A DNA stretch of 64,000 nucleotides from Trichococcus alkaliphilus (GCF_003008695.1 NZ_PXZT01000013.1:28736-92735), one strand, 5' to 3'. Positions 19,591 through 32,719 are shown, counted from the first letter of the stretch. Made by a program: numbers and translations. Notes: generated by a model from the letters alone, not told the origin.

Positions 19591-20421
19591 CTAGTTTTTC
19601 TTTTTCTTTTTAGGATTTTGAGCTTTCTTCAATGCTTTTTCGCGCGCTTTTATTTGTGCTTCCGCTTGTTCGCGCTCGCGGATAGCCTTGTATGGGTTGT
19701 TCAGCATCAGCGTCTGACCGACCGAGAAGGCATTGCTTGCTACCCAGTACAATGACAAGGCGCTCGGGAAGTTGATACCCATCATCAAAATCATGATCGG
19801 CATCGTGTAAGTCATCGATTTTGTCGCGGGATTCGCTTCCGTCTGTGACATCATCGTCAGCTTGCTTGTGGCATACGTCAGGATGGCGGCCACTACCGGC
19901 AGAATGAAGAATGGATCGCGTTCTCCCAAGTTCATCCATAGGAAGCTGCCGCTCTTCAAAATTTCAGTTCTGCTGATCGCTTGGTACAACGCCATCAAGA
20001 CAGGCATTTGAACCAAAACAGGCAAACAACCCATATAAGGATTTACATCGTTATCTGCATAAAGCTTGGAAACTTCTTTCTGCAGATGTTCTTGCGTTTC
20101 CCGATCTTTAGAGGCATATTTTGCCTGCAACGCTTTTATCTGCGGTTGAACAGCCGACATTTTTTTCGTGCTCTTCGTCTGGAAATGATTGAGTGGTAAC
20201 AGGATCACCCGGATAATGATCGTGAAGGCAATGATTCCTAGGCCATAATTACTGAAAAATAGATCGGACAACCACACGATCATGTTGGAGAAATTAAAGA
20301 CAACATAACGATCCCAAAAACCGGCACTTTCTGAGGTGATGGGTTCCGTTCCACACGCTGATAGGACAATCATAACAGCAAATAAGCTGAGTGTAAAAAG
20401 TAATCGCTTACGCTTTGACAA
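19591..20421 (-). CDS. yidC: Membrane protein insertase YidC
   Basis: Inserts and folds membrane proteins alone or with Sec. 276 residues with a lipoprotein signal peptide (lipobox LSAC, Cys23), then the conserved core: FTIIIRVILLPL with the groove Arg near residue 75, the CPL-type hairpin MGCLPVLVQMPVLMALY near 135, and three more membrane spans. The basic tail KKAQNPKKKKKN may contact ribosomes. 31 nt downstream of rnpA; jag follows. Confidence 0.95.
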   Translation of the reverse strand: MSKRKRLLFTLSLFAVMIVLSACGTEPITSESAGFWDRYVVFNFSNMIVWLSDLFFSNYGLGIIAFTIIIRVILLPLNHFQTKSTKKMSAVQPQIKALQAKYASKDRETQEHLQKEVSKLYADNDVNPYMGCLPVLVQMPVLMALYQAISRTEILKSGSFLWMNLGERDPFFILPVVAAILTYATSKLTMMSQTEANPATKSMTYTMPIMILMMGINFPSALSLYWVASNAFSVGQTLMLNNPYKAIREREQAEAQIKAREKALKKAQNPKKKKKN

Positions 20422-20452
20422 GAGAACTCCTCCTTAATAGGAATAACATAGT

Positions 20453-20797
20453 TTATTTATTGTTTAAAAGGTTGGAAAGCTTAAGGACATGGACCAGACT
20501 CTTCTTGACTTCCGCAGACGACATTTCAGCAACCGGTTTGCGCGCGATAACGATGAAGTCAATATCCTGAACCAAATCTGCCTTCAATTCCGTGAGTGCT
20601 TGGCGGATTTTTCTTTTGACGGCATTCCGCACCACGGCATTGCCGATTTTTTTGCCAACGGACAGACCGACACGAAAATGCGGTTGCCCCTTTTTATCGA
20701 GCACGTAGATCACGAATTGGCGGTTCGCTTTGGACACGCCATTATGAAATACTTTCTGAAATTCTTTTTCTTTCTTAACACGAAAAGATTTCCTCAT
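20453..20797 (-). CDS. rnpA: Ribonuclease P protein component
   Basis: Protein subunit that helps RNase P RNA bind pre-tRNA leader. 114 residues. The RNR motif region [17 protein letters not shown] (about 48-64) and the central cleft are recognisable. Normally co-transcribed with rpmH, but here 225 bp and a terminator separate them. Confidence 0.95.
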   Translation of the reverse strand: MRKSFRVKKEKEFQKVFHNGVSKANRQFVIYVLDKKGQPHFRVGLSVGKKIGNAVVRNAVKRKIRQALTELKADLVQDIDFIVIARKPVAEMSSAEVKKSLVHVLKLSNLLNNK

Positions 20798-21022
20798 GTT
20801 CTTCCCTCAAATCTGCAATCATAACATGCAAAAAAAATCTCCCCCAAATGGAGAAAAACAGAAAAATTTCTCTCTCCGTTATCATCACAAATATGAACCC
20901 ACTCCCGAGGCATTGCTGCTTTCGGTTCTGTTGGACACATTTGTCATACTCTCCATTTAAGAAAGACATTTTTGCATTTTTCGAAATACTTAAAAAAAAA
21001 GACCACTGAAACGGTCAGTGAT
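20798..21022. promoter_or_regulatory. rpmH-rnpA spacer with terminator and possible rnpA promoter
   Basis: On the minus strand the rpmH terminator (GATCACTGA/TCAGTGGTC then eight T, 20991-21023) comes first. Closer to rnpA there is a short TCTCC/GGAGA hairpin with a T-run (20836-20856) and an extended -10 (TGTTATGAT, near 20819). rnpA thus probably has its own promoter. No other gene is visible. Confidence 0.55.
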
Positions 21023-21157
21023 CTATGCAGAGATAACTTTTCTGCCTTTAGCGCGTCTTCTTGCTAATACTCTACGGCCGTTTTTTGTGCTCATACGTTT
21101 ACGGAAACCATGAACAGATTGACGGTGACGTTTTTTAGGTTGGTATGTTCTTTTCAT
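21023..21157 (-). CDS. rpmH: Ribosomal protein L34
   Basis: 44-residue basic protein of the large ribosomal subunit: [20 protein letters not shown], then the [20 protein letters not shown] stretch, complete and canonical. RBS GGAGGTG upstream. It marks the left edge of the origin region, as in most bacteria. Confidence 0.97.
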   Translation of the reverse strand: MKRTYQPKKRHRQSVHGFRKRMSTKNGRRVLARRRAKGRKVISA

Positions 21158-21227
21158 TGATCTTTACACCTCCTGATAAACTATCTTTCAAATAGGTTAT
21201 ATTTCACTGTTTAGACAGTCCATTAAC

Positions 21228-21257
21228 ATTATAAAGAGACAGAATGTGACCTGTCAA
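21228..21257 (-). promoter_or_regulatory. rpmH promoter
   Basis: TTGACA (21257-21252), 18-nt spacer, TATAAT (21233-21228) on the minus strand: both hexamers perfect, fitting a highly expressed ribosomal gene. Confidence 0.85.
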
Positions 21258-21361
21258 GTAAAATTGGTTCATTTTATTGAACTCACTGAGATATAATAGC
21301 ACAAAACATTGAAAGATAAAACACCTTTCTTGAAAAAAATTTGATTCTCATCAAAATAAAA

Positions 21362-21674
21362 TTATCCACAACCTTTTTTTTAATACACAATGCCACGGGA
21401 TAACTCCTGTAGCCTCCTTGATTGCTCACACCTTCGACCCGATTTATCCACATTCCTACAGCATGTGCATTTCTTCCGAAACCCCACTCCCAAAACCTGT
21501 GGAAAAGTGTATCAAACGCTGTAACAATCAACATTTTCAGAACGCGTCATTCCACAACAGACAGTGGACAACCGCTTCGTCCACAAACCTTGTCCACACC
21601 CTCCGCAAGCCTGTGGACAACTATTTATGCACCGGTTAATTGTTTTATTCACAGCTGAAAAGAGTTGTGGAAAA
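21362..21674. other. oriC part 1: DnaA boxes upstream of dnaA
   Basis: Perfect TTATCCACA boxes at 21362-21370 and 21444-21452; one-mismatch or close boxes at 21498-21506 (TGTGGAAAA), 21590-21598 (TTGTCCACA), 21612-21620 (TGTGGACAA) and 21666-21674 (TGTGGAAAA), plus weaker CCACA repeats at 21550-21588. This matches the upstream half of bipartite Firmicute origins. The last box touches the dnaA promoter, which suggests autoregulation. Confidence 0.85.
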
Positions 21675-21679
21675 CTTTT

Positions 21680-21688
21680 TGATATAAT
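21680..21688 (+). promoter_or_regulatory. dnaA promoter, extended -10
   Basis: TGATATAAT: extended -10 element about 40 nt before the dnaA start, no clear -35. A DnaA box lies 6 nt upstream. Confidence 0.6.
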
Positions 21689-21727
21689 GCTAAAATAAAA
21701 AGGACTCACTAAAAGGAGGTGTCCCAT

Positions 21728-23059
21728 TTGGATGACATCTATTCATTATGGCGTTATCTGCAAGAAAAATTTCAAGAATCATTGTCCAAAGTCAGCTACG
21801 ATACTTGGATAGACAGCGCAGTCCCGGTCCGACTGACTGATACGAATATCATCATCGAAGTTCCCTCTTCTTTACATAAAGATTATTGGCAAAATAATTT
21901 GATGAGCAGAATTGTCGAAGGCATCTACGAATTCAGCGGCAAAGAACTGACTCCCATTTTTATGATCAAGAATGAGGAAATGCCTGATATTGCAAAACCG
22001 ACCATAAAACGCACCAACAACAATCGTCTCTTCAAGGATGCCCAACTGAACAGCAAGTATACCTTTGACACCTTTGTTATAGGAAAAGGAAACCAGATGG
22101 CTCATGCTGCCGCCCTCGTCGTGGCGGAGGAACCCGGCACAATCTACAACCCGCTCTTCTTCTATGGAGGCGTCGGCTTAGGCAAGACCCATTTGATGCA
22201 CGCCATCGGCCATCAAATGCTGCAACTGCGGCCAACCGCACGGGTAAAATATGTCAGCAGCGAAACGTTCGCCAATGATTTCATCAATTCCATCCAGAAT
22301 CGGACGCAAGAGCAATTCCGCAATGAATACCGCAGCGTCGACTTACTGATGGTCGATGATATTCAATTTTTTGCCGACAAAGAAGGAACGCAGGAAGAGT
22401 TCTTCCATACTTTCAATGCGCTTTACGATGAACGCAAACAGATTGTACTGACGAGCGATCGCTTGCCGAACGAAATCCCTAAACTGCAGGAACGGCTTGT
22501 CTCCCGTTTTGCTTGGGGCTTATCGGTTGATATCACGCCGCCCGATCTGGAGACGCGCATCGCCATTCTGCGTAAAAAAGCCAACAGCGAACGCCTTGAA
22601 ATTCCCGATGACACTCTCAGCTATATCGCTGGGCAGATAGATTCCAACATCAGGGAACTGGAAGGTGCCCTCGTGCGGGTTCAAGCCTATTCAGCGATAC
22701 AAGGGACCGACATCACCACCAGTCTGGCGGCGGACGCGCTGAAGAGCATCATGCCTTCCGAAAAACCAAAAGCTTTATCCATCTATGCCATCCAGCAGGC
22801 GGTAGGGAAATATTACCATGTGACCGTCGAGGAATTGAAAGGCAAAAAGCGCACTAAGGGAATCGTCGTGCCAAGACAAATCGCCATGTATCTTTCCCGA
22901 GTGATGACCGACAATTCCTTACCGAAGATCGGTTCCGAATTCGGCGGCAAGGATCACACAACCGTCATTCACGCCCATGACAAGATTGCCCTTTCCGTAA
23001 AAAAAGACCCTGTTCTGCAACGCGAAATCGAGACGATCCAAAACAGTCTGAAAAAATGA
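21728..23059 (+). CDS. dnaA: Chromosomal replication initiator DnaA
   Basis: AAA+ protein that binds DnaA boxes and opens oriC. About 443 residues: domain I (1-80), short linker, AAA+ domain III with [15 protein letters not shown] (Walker A, about 138-152) and [10 protein letters not shown] (Walker B), and domain IV DNA-binding helix with [10 protein letters not shown] and [11 protein letters not shown] near the C-terminus. The start is a TTG at 21728, 8 nt after AAAGGAGG; the earlier in-frame GTG at 21719 lies in the RBS itself and is rejected. Confidence 0.97.
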   Translation: MDDIYSLWRYLQEKFQESLSKVSYDTWIDSAVPVRLTDTNIIIEVPSSLHKDYWQNNLMSRIVEGIYEFSGKELTPIFMIKNEEMPDIAKPTIKRTNNNRLFKDAQLNSKYTFDTFVIGKGNQMAHAAALVVAEEPGTIYNPLFFYGGVGLGKTHLMHAIGHQMLQLRPTARVKYVSSETFANDFINSIQNRTQEQFRNEYRSVDLLMVDDIQFFADKEGTQEEFFHTFNALYDERKQIVLTSDRLPNEIPKLQERLVSRFAWGLSVDITPPDLETRIAILRKKANSERLEIPDDTLSYIAGQIDSNIRELEGALVRVQAYSAIQGTDITTSLAADALKSIMPSEKPKALSIYAIQQAVGKYYHVTVEELKGKKRTKGIVVPRQIAMYLSRVMTDNSLPKIGSEFGGKDHTTVIHAHDKIALSVKKDPVLQREIETIQNSLKK

Positions 23060-23072
23060 TCCTCTCGCGCAT

Positions 23073-23217
23073 TGTGGATAAGCCAATAAATAAGACGGCA
23101 TTTACGAACACGTTATCCACAGGTGGAAAACTATTGGTTTTGTCAGCTTCTTTCACTTATCCACAGTATGAACAGGCCCTACTACTATTACTAATATTAT
23201 TTAATTTATATTAATAA
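23073..23217. other. oriC part 2: DnaA boxes, DnaA-trios and unwinding element
   Basis: Between dnaA and dnaN: perfect boxes at 23073-23081 (inverted), 23113-23121 and 23157-23165. After the last box comes a GC patch (CAGGCC), then five consecutive CTA/TTA triplets at 23179-23193, which on the complementary strand read 3'-GAT-GAT-GAT-AAT-GAT, the DnaA-trio pattern, and an AT-only tract to 23217. This is the arrangement of the Bacillus basal unwinding system, so strand opening most likely starts here. Confidence 0.85.
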
Positions 23218-23236
23218 CCATCGGAGGTCCCTTATT

Positions 23237-24388
23237 ATGAAATTTTCCATTAATCGTCAGGTTTTGATCAAACACTTATCTGACGTACAAAGAGCTATTT
23301 CCAGCAGAACGACAATCCCTATTTTGACAGGGGTAAAAATCAGTGCTGATGAAAATGGGATCGTATTGAGCGGAAGCGACTCGGATATTTCTATCGAAAC
23401 GCTGATTCCTGTGTCAGAAGAAAATAACCAGATCGAAATCCACACACAAGGCGGCATTGTCCTGCCGGCTCGTTTCTTCAGCGAAATCGTAAAAAAATTA
23501 GCTGACGAAAAAATCACGATTGAAGTCAAAGATCATTTCCAGACAAACATCACTTCTGCAAAAGCATCTTTCACCATCAACGGAATCGATGTAAACAACT
23601 ATCCGAATTTCCCGGTCATCGATTCGAATGAAGTCATCACCTTGCCGACCGCTTTATTCAAACAAGTGATCCAGCATACGGTAATCGCAACGTCGACACA
23701 GGAAAGCCGTCCGATCTTGACTGGGGTGAACATGACCATCCAAAATGGGAAATTGACAGCTGTCGCTACGGACAGCCATCGTTTAAGCCAGCGCATCATC
23801 TCGATCGCGGCTCCGGAATCACAGCTGGAAAAAACCTACAATGTCATCATTCCCGGAAAAAGCTTGGTGGAACTCTCACGGATCGTTGAGAACCAAGCGA
23901 CGATCGAAATGATGATCACGGAGAACCAAGTCCTTTTCAAAGCCGAAAATGTTTATTTCTACTCGCGCTTGCTGGAAGGCTACTATCCGGATACAAACCG
24001 GTTGATTCCGGCCAGCTCCAGCACGCAGATCGTCCTGAATGCCTATGATTTGCTGCAGGCTACCGACCGTGCCTCCCTGCTTTCGCATGAAGGCAAAAAC
24101 AATGTCGTCAAACTGTCCATCGACGCAAACAAAGTCGAGTTATCTGGAAACTCTCCTGAAGTCGGCAATGTGGAAGAATCCTTGGCTTATGAGTCCGCCA
24201 GTGGCGATCCGCTGATCATTTCCTTCAATCCTGATTACATGAAGGATGCGCTGCGCACATTCGGCCAACAGGATGTCCAAGTCAATTTCACTTCGGCTGT
24301 ACGCCCGTTCACGGTCGTGCCCGCAGATCGTGAAGACGATAACGATAATTCGTTCATCCAATTGATTACGCCTGTAAGGACCTATTGA
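23237..24388 (+). CDS. dnaN: DNA polymerase III beta subunit (sliding clamp)
   Basis: Ring-shaped dimeric clamp that holds polymerase on DNA. 383 residues, three repeated clamp domains. MKFSINRQVLIKHLSDVQRAISSRTTIPILTG opens domain 1; the C-terminal FIQLITPVRTY forms the edge of the peptide-binding groove. RBS GGAGG precedes the ATG. Its own terminator follows. Confidence 0.97.
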   Translation: MKFSINRQVLIKHLSDVQRAISSRTTIPILTGVKISADENGIVLSGSDSDISIETLIPVSEENNQIEIHTQGGIVLPARFFSEIVKKLADEKITIEVKDHFQTNITSAKASFTINGIDVNNYPNFPVIDSNEVITLPTALFKQVIQHTVIATSTQESRPILTGVNMTIQNGKLTAVATDSHRLSQRIISIAAPESQLEKTYNVIIPGKSLVELSRIVENQATIEMMITENQVLFKAENVYFYSRLLEGYYPDTNRLIPASSSTQIVLNAYDLLQATDRASLLSHEGKNNVVKLSIDANKVELSGNSPEVGNVEESLAYESASGDPLIISFNPDYMKDALRTFGQQDVQVNFTSAVRPFTVVPADREDDNDNSFIQLITPVRTY

Positions 24389-24751
24389 TCCGAAAGATAT
24401 AGTCAAAAAAGCAAGGAGACGATCCGATCGTTTTCTTGCTTTTTGCTTATCCAAAAATGAAAACGCTCGGACCAGCCGTTTTTCCCATAGGAAGAAAGTC
24501 CGCATCCGCTCCATTTGTTCAGTTAAAGATAAAATGACCGAAAAACGCGAATTTTAAATTTATAAGCCTATAGACGCGTTCGTTGGGATATAGCTAATTT
24601 GTATTGTTTTCGAAAAAAATTGAAATAAGGGCCTTTTTTTTCGCGAAAATTTGAAATTGATCAAAAAAAATAGTATAATAAACATATTAATGAGCGTTGT
24701 TGCGTGGATTTTATTTTCCACGCTTATTTTATTGGAAAATAGGTGAATTTC
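24389..24751 (+). promoter_or_regulatory. dnaN terminator, yaaA-recF-gyr promoter and leader hairpin
   Basis: 363 bp without a gene. A strong terminator (AAAAAGCAAGGAGACGAT paired with ATCGTTTTCTTGCTTTTT) is at 24405-24445. An AT-rich stretch follows. The promoter is TTGAAA (24651-24656), 17-nt spacer, TATAAT (24674-24679). The leader carries GCGTGGA/TCCACGC (24702-24723) followed by TTATTTTATT, an attenuator-like hairpin. Confidence 0.7.
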
Positions 24752-25014
24752 TTGAAAAATATTGTGAATATTGATGCAGAGTTCATTACTCTTGGTCAAC
24801 TACTGAAACATGTCAATCTGATTTCCAGCGGCGGAATGGCCAAATGGTTCCTTTCAGAATACGTGGTGTATGTAGATAACGAAAAAGAAGACCGCAGAGG
24901 CCGTAAATTGTTTCCCGGTACGATGATTGATATCCCTGGTGAAGGCACTTTCTTCATCCAGTCAACAAAATCGGATAAAGAAGAGGCTGAGCAAGACAAC
25001 AGTGAGTCCGAAGC

Positions 25015-25018
<4 letters not shown>
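24752..25018 (+). CDS. yaaA: S4-domain RNA-binding protein YaaA
   Basis: About 88 residues with an S4 RNA-binding fold: ITLGQLLKHVNLISSGGMAKWFLSE...VVYVDNEKEDRRGRKLFPGT. Conserved between dnaN and recF in Firmicutes; a role in ribosome assembly is suggested for relatives. A GTG three codons upstream overlaps the AGGTG ribosome site, so the TTG at 24752 is preferred. Its stop overlaps the recF ATG (ATGA). Confidence 0.9.
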
Positions 25019-28078
<3,060 letters not shown>

Positions 28079-28096
28079 AAGGGGGTTGGAAATTAA

Positions 28097-30724
28097 ATGT
28101 CTGATGAAATTGAAAAAATAAATGATCAAGCCATGGAACAAAGGGAATTAAGTCATGAAATGGAAACTTCATTCCTGGAATATGCCATGAGCGTTATCGT
28201 AGCCAGGGCTTTGCCTGACGTCCGTGACGGACTCAAGCCGGTCCATCGCCGTATTCTGTACGGTATGAGCGAATTAGGCGTTACGCCTGATAAAGCACAC
28301 AAAAAATCCGCACGTATCGTCGGGGACGTAATGGGTAAGTACCATCCCCACGGTGACAGTGCCATCTATGAATCCATGGTGCGTATGTCCCAGGATTTCA
28401 GTTACCGTTATCCGTTGGTCGATGGACACGGAAACTTCGGCTCCATCGATGGAGACAGCGCCGCAGCAATGCGTTACACCGAAGCGCGGATGTCAAAAAT
28501 CGCCTTGGAAATGCTGCGCGACCTCAACAAAGATACAGTCGATTACCACGACAACTATGACGGTTCCGAAACTGAGCCTGATGTATTGCCGGCCCGCTTC
28601 CCTAACCTCTTGGTGAATGGTGCTTCCGGTATCGCCGTTGGGATGGCGACAAATATCCCGCCGCATAACCTGACGGAAGTCATTTCCGCCCTGCATATTC
28701 TGATGAATGATCCGGAGGCGACGACTGCCGATTTGATGGAGGCCGTTCCCGGCCCCGATTTCCCTACAGGCGGTATCGTCATGGGCAAATCAGGCATCAG
28801 AAAAGCCTATGAAACGGGCAAAGGCTCCATCATTGTCCGCGGACGTGTAGAAGTCGAAATCCTGAAAAACGGCAAAGAACGCATCATCATTTCCGAATTG
28901 CCTTACATGGTCAACAAAGCGAAATTGGTCGAACGGATTGCTGAATTGGCCCGCGACAAACGGATCGAAGGCATAACCGACTTGGCGGATGAGTCCGACC
29001 GCGACGGCATGCGTGTCGTCATCGATGTCCGCAAAGATGTCAGTGCCGGCGTCATTCTGAATAATCTGTACAAATTGACGCCGCTCCAATCCTCATTCGG
29101 CTTCAATATGTTGGCGATCGTAAAAGGCATTCCTAAAGTGTTGGGCCTCAAGCAGATTCTGGTCCATTACCTGGAACACCAAGAAGAAGTCATCCGCAGA
29201 AGAGCTGCATTCGACAAACGAAAAGCGGAAGCACGTGCGCATATCTTGGCCGGCTTGCGGATCGCATTGGATCACATCGATGAAATCGTAGCGATTCTGC
29301 GCGGTTCAACCAATGGCGATGCAGCCAAACAAATCTTCATCGACAAATACGGCCTTTCCGACAAACAAGCGCAAGCCATTTTGGATATGCGTCTGGTGCG
29401 TCTGACCGGTTTGGAAAGAGAAAAAGTTGAAGCGGAATATGATGCGTTGATGGCTTTGATTGCTGATTTGACTGATATTTTAGCGAATGAGCAGCGTGTC
29501 TTCGACATCATCTATACGGAATTACTTGAAATCCAAGAAAAATTCGGCGACAAACGCCGCACGGAACTTTTGGTCGGAGAAGTATTGTCGCTTGAGGATG
29601 AAGACTTGATCGAAGAGGAAGACATCGTCCTGACTTTAACTCATAACGGCTACATCAAACGTTTGCCGAACAGCGAATTCAGAGCCCAAAAACGCGGCGG
29701 ACGCGGTGTCCAAGGCATGGGCATCCATGATGATGATTTCATCGAAACACTGATTTCGGCATCGACGCATGATGTGTTGTTGTACTTCTCGAACCAAGGG
29801 AAAGTATACAAAACAAAAGGCTATGAAGTGCCTGAATACGGCCGCCAGGCAAAAGGTTTGCCGATCATCAACTTGCTGAACTTGGATGCCAACGAAAAAA
29901 TCCAAGCCATCATCAACGTCAAAGGCGGCCCGCAAGACGGGGATTACTTGTTCTTCACGACGCGGATGGGTACCGTCAAACGGACATCCGCTACGGAATT
30001 CCAAAATATCCGTCAAAGCGGTCTGCGCGCAATCAACCTGAAGGATGAGGATGAGCTGATCAAAGTATCCTTGACTGACGGCAACCAGAACATCATCATC
30101 GGAACGCACTTCGGCTACTCCGTAAGCTTTGATGAAAAGGACGTCCGTGATATGGGTAGGACCGCTACCGGTGTCCGAGGCGTGAAATTAAGAGGAGATG
30201 ACTACGTTGTCGGCATGGATGTGCTCAAACACGAGTCGGAAGTTCTGATCATTACTGAAAATGGTTACGGCAAACGTACGGCAGCCGATGAGTATGCCAT
30301 CAAAGGACGCGGCGGCAAAGGGGTCAAAACAGCCAACATCACTGAGAAAAACGGTAAATTGGTAGGCTTGACGACTGTCTCCGGCGATGAAGACATCATG
30401 ATCATCACAGACAAAGGCGTCATGATCCGTTTCCATGCAGATGCCATTTCCCAAACAGGCCGTGCCACTCTGGGCGTACGCTTAATCAAGCTTGATGGCG
30501 AAGCTATTGTATCGACAATGGCAAAAGTTGAGCGCGAGGAGGATGAAGAAGCTGTCGCACCTCTGAATGAAGAAGTGGGCTCAGAAGGCGAAAACAGCAC
30601 CTTAGAAGCAGCTGATGCTACCGAACAGGCAAATACGCCAGATACAGCAGAAACATCCGAAATAGCCGATAAATTGAGCGATTTCGCAGATGAACTGTTG
30701 GATGAAGAAGATTCGGAAGAATAA
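28097..30724 (+). CDS. gyrA: DNA gyrase subunit A
   Basis: Breakage-reunion subunit. 875 residues; catalytic Tyr127 in [11 protein letters not shown]. The quinolone-resistance region reads [12 protein letters not shown] with Ser88 and Glu92, the usual sensitive residues. The C-terminal beta-pinwheel includes the GyrA-box [11 protein letters not shown] long acidic tail (about 810-875, [13 protein letters not shown]...LLDEEDSEE) follows; acidic tails modulate wrapping in other gyrases. 18 nt after gyrB, same operon. Confidence 0.97.
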   Translation: MSDEIEKINDQAMEQRELSHEMETSFLEYAMSVIVARALPDVRDGLKPVHRRILYGMSELGVTPDKAHKKSARIVGDVMGKYHPHGDSAIYESMVRMSQDFSYRYPLVDGHGNFGSIDGDSAAAMRYTEARMSKIALEMLRDLNKDTVDYHDNYDGSETEPDVLPARFPNLLVNGASGIAVGMATNIPPHNLTEVISALHILMNDPEATTADLMEAVPGPDFPTGGIVMGKSGIRKAYETGKGSIIVRGRVEVEILKNGKERIIISELPYMVNKAKLVERIAELARDKRIEGITDLADESDRDGMRVVIDVRKDVSAGVILNNLYKLTPLQSSFGFNMLAIVKGIPKVLGLKQILVHYLEHQEEVIRRRAAFDKRKAEARAHILAGLRIALDHIDEIVAILRGSTNGDAAKQIFIDKYGLSDKQAQAILDMRLVRLTGLEREKVEAEYDALMALIADLTDILANEQRVFDIIYTELLEIQEKFGDKRRTELLVGEVLSLEDEDLIEEEDIVLTLTHNGYIKRLPNSEFRAQKRGGRGVQGMGIHDDDFIETLISASTHDVLLYFSNQGKVYKTKGYEVPEYGRQAKGLPIINLLNLDANEKIQAIINVKGGPQDGDYLFFTTRMGTVKRTSATEFQNIRQSGLRAINLKDEDELIKVSLTDGNQNIIIGTHFGYSVSFDEKDVRDMGRTATGVRGVKLRGDDYVVGMDVLKHESEVLIITENGYGKRTAADEYAIKGRGGKGVKTANITEKNGKLVGLTTVSGDEDIMIITDKGVMIRFHADAISQTGRATLGVRLIKLDGEAIVSTMAKVEREEDEEAVAPLNEEVGSEGENSTLEAADATEQANTPDTAETSEIADKLSDFADELLDEEDSEE

Positions 30725-30752
30725 AACTTCGATACCAAAGCTAATAGCGCAA

Positions 30753-30796
30753 AAACAGAGGAAACCGTCCCAGGACAGTTTCCTCTGTTTTTTTTC
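30753..30796 (+). terminator. Terminator after gyrA
   Basis: ACAGAGGAAAC/GTTTCCTCTGT stem with a 12-nt loop and a run of eight T. Ends the yaaA-recF-gyrB-gyrA transcript. Confidence 0.85.
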
Positions 30797-30826
30797 GCCC
30801 TCTTTCAAGGCGGTTGAAAAAAAGGC

Positions 30827-30855
30827 TTGCCATAAAAAATGGAATATGGTACAAT
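30827..30855 (+). promoter_or_regulatory. rpsF-ssb-rpsR promoter
   Basis: TTGCCA, 17-nt spacer, TACAAT. About 75 nt of leader follow before rpsF. Confidence 0.8.
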
Positions 30856-30863
30856 CTTTAGAT

Positions 30864-30925
30864 GTGAGTAATCCTGAAAAGGTACTCTCCTTGCTCTTAC
30901 ATAAGTAAGGGCCAAAGTCCACAAG
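30864..30925 (+). promoter_or_regulatory. Possible S6:S18 autoregulatory leader
   Basis: The rpsF leader can fold into GAGTA..TACTC and CTTAC-ATAA-GTAAG stem-loops. Many bacteria have an S6:S18-binding leader at this place. I could not fit the consensus in detail, so this is a positional guess. Confidence 0.3.
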
Positions 30926-30939
30926 GAGGTGACAGTCAA

Positions 30940-31233
30940 ATGAGCAATTACGAAATCAACTACATTATCCGTCCTAACATCGAAGAAGAAGCTAAAGCAG
31001 AATTGATCGCACGTTTCGATTCTATTTTAACTGATAATGGCGCTGAAGTTATTGAATCAAAAGACTGGGCGAAACGCCGTTTAGCTTATGAAATCAAAGA
31101 TTTTCGTGAAGGTATCTACCATATCGTGAAAATTTCTGCTTCAGATGCTAAAGCAATCGACGAATTCGACCGTCTAGCAAAGATCAATAGCGATATCATT
31201 CGCCACATCGTTGTTAAAGTAGAAACTAAGTAA
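30940..31233 (+). CDS. rpsF: Ribosomal protein S6
   Basis: 97-residue small-subunit protein that pairs with S18. [26 protein letters not shown] opening and [20 protein letters not shown] core are canonical. Strong RBS (AAGGAGGTG). First of rpsF-ssb-rpsR, the standard Firmicute order. Confidence 0.97.
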   Translation: MSNYEINYIIRPNIEEEAKAELIARFDSILTDNGAEVIESKDWAKRRLAYEIKDFREGIYHIVKISASDAKAIDEFDRLAKINSDIIRHIVVKVETK

Positions 31234-31235
31234 AG

Positions 31236-31251
31236 TGTTCCACGTGAAACA
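31236..31251. promoter_or_regulatory. parS site 1
   Basis: TGTTCCACGTGAAACA, a perfect match to the chromosomal parS consensus TGTTNCACGTGAAACA, in the 38-nt gap between rpsF and ssb. ParB (Spo0J) is expected to bind here; no parB lies in the window. Confidence 0.9.
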
Positions 31252-31271
31252 TTTTGAAAGGAGTAAGATGA

Positions 31272-31823
31272 ATGATTAATAATGTTGTCTTAGTCGGCAG
31301 ACTTACAAAAGATGTTGATTTACGCTATACATCCAGCGGCACAGCAGTCGGAACCTTCGCTCTTGCAGTAAACAGACAGTTTACTAACCAAGCAGGAGAA
31401 AGAGAAGCTGACTTCATCAATTGTGTCATTTGGAGAAAATCTGCAGAGAATTTCGCGAATTTCACTCGCAAAGGCTCTTTAGTCGGTATCACTGGCCGAA
31501 TCCAAACAAGGAATTATGATAATCAACAAGGACAGCGCGTATACGTGACTGAAGTCGTTGCAGATAATTTCACATTGTTGGAATCGAAAACAACTACCGA
31601 ACAAAGACCGAGAGAGACTGGCGCAGCTTCTTCAAATCAAGCAGCTCCGAGTGCAAACTTCGGATCAAGCAAATCTTTTGAATCTAACCAAAACCAAGGA
31701 CAGTATAATAATCAATACTCTTCTCCGAAACAAAACGGTTTTTCTGATTTTAACTCAACTGCTGATCCGTTTTCATCAAACGGAGAATCAATTGACATTT
31801 CAGATGATGATTTGCCGTTCTAG
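31272..31823 (+). CDS. ssb: Single-stranded DNA-binding protein
   Basis: 183 residues: OB fold at about 1-110 ([26 protein letters not shown]...), a Gln/Asn/Ser-rich flexible linker and the C-terminal acidic tip DISDDDLPF that binds partner proteins. RBS GGAG before the ATG. Lies between rpsF and rpsR. Confidence 0.97.
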   Translation: MINNVVLVGRLTKDVDLRYTSSGTAVGTFALAVNRQFTNQAGEREADFINCVIWRKSAENFANFTRKGSLVGITGRIQTRNYDNQQGQRVYVTEVVADNFTLLESKTTTEQRPRETGAASSNQAAPSANFGSSKSFESNQNQGQYNNQYSSPKQNGFSDFNSTADPFSSNGESIDISDDDLPF

Positions 31824-31866
31824 TCTTTAGGACAGAATGGTTAGTTTAGGAAAAGGAGGAATTGAC

Positions 31867-32109
31867 ATGGCATTTCAACGTAACAGCAGAGGCGGACGCA
31901 AACGTAAAAAAGTTTGTTATTTCTGTGCTAACCACATTGATCATGTAGATTACAAAGAGACTGATTTATTGAAACGTTATATATCTGAAAAAGGTAAAAT
32001 TTTACCTCGTCGTGTAACAGGTACATGCGCTAAACATCAAAGAACTTTGACTGTATCTATCAAACGTTCTCGTATCATGGCTCTTATGCCATTTACATTA
32101 GCAGAATAA
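31867..32109 (+). CDS. rpsR: Ribosomal protein S18, zinc-binding form
   Basis: 80 residues. Holds KVCYFC and TCAKH, the Cys/His set of the zinc-binding (C+) type of S18, so it should need zinc. The start is the ATG at 31867 right after AAAGGAGGAA; ten upstream codons are open but lack an RBS. Last gene before the long noncoding stretch. Confidence 0.96.
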   Translation: MAFQRNSRGGRKRKKVCYFCANHIDHVDYKETDLLKRYISEKGKILPRRVTGTCAKHQRTLTVSIKRSRIMALMPFTLAE

Positions 32110-32114
32110 TATTA

Positions 32115-32147
32115 AGGGAGTCGCTTCCAGGAGCGCTCCTTTTTTTG
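32115..32147 (+). terminator. Terminator after rpsR
   Basis: GGAG-T-CGCT / AGCG-CTCC stem with a run of seven T. Confidence 0.8.
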
Positions 32148-32661
32148 TACCCAAAAACAGGAACTGAACATGGACACGTGTTGCATCGGATCGGCTATCA
32201 CGGGAACTCCCCTTTCCCCTCTTTCGGGTACAACTTTTTTTGGACACGCCCTATCTGTTTCTGTTGAACGATTAGTATGCTCAGGTGAAGCAAACTGTTT
32301 GCTTCATCGTTCCGAGTGTCTCCTCCTATGTCTCCTTTAGGTATCACTAAATCAGCTAAGGATAGACTATTTTTTTTATCAGGCTGAGAGCGGATCATTC
32401 CAATACATCGCTCAATACATGGGATACCCACTTTAAATGCCCTCCCCTACTCTTCACGCTAGCAGAAAGCTTCCTAGACATTTTTCCATAACCGGCTGGT
32501 TATTCTCCATCGGAGGCATAAGGCTAAGCACTAAAATGATTTGATCGGGTCATTTTACCCCTGTGAGAACGAATTAGCATTAGACTCAGGTAAATACTTC
32601 AAATAAGAATACAGGTGCTGTCAGAAGCTAAAATATAGCCGAATTGAATAAAGAAAAATCG

Positions 32662-32701
32662 CCAGCGCTTAAATGTTCCACGTGGAACATTTAAGCGCTG
32701 G
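32662..32701. repeat. 40-bp perfect palindrome with parS site 2 at its centre
   Basis: Every base from 32662 to 32681 pairs with 32701 to 32682. The outer arms begin CCAGCGCTTAAA and the centre (32674-32689) is TGTTCCACGTGGAACA, a fully symmetric parS variant (one base from the consensus). No T-run follows, so it is not a normal terminator. Confidence 0.85.
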
Positions 32702-32719
32702 TTTGATGCGAAATAATTT

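Noticed and set aside
21283..21534. 83-codon minus-strand frame in the upstream oriC region
   Set aside because: It runs through the DnaA boxes, has no RBS and no recognisable features.
32198..32431. 77-codon minus-strand frame after rpsR
   Set aside because: No RBS and no family pattern; it crosses the perfect hairpin at 32286-32306.
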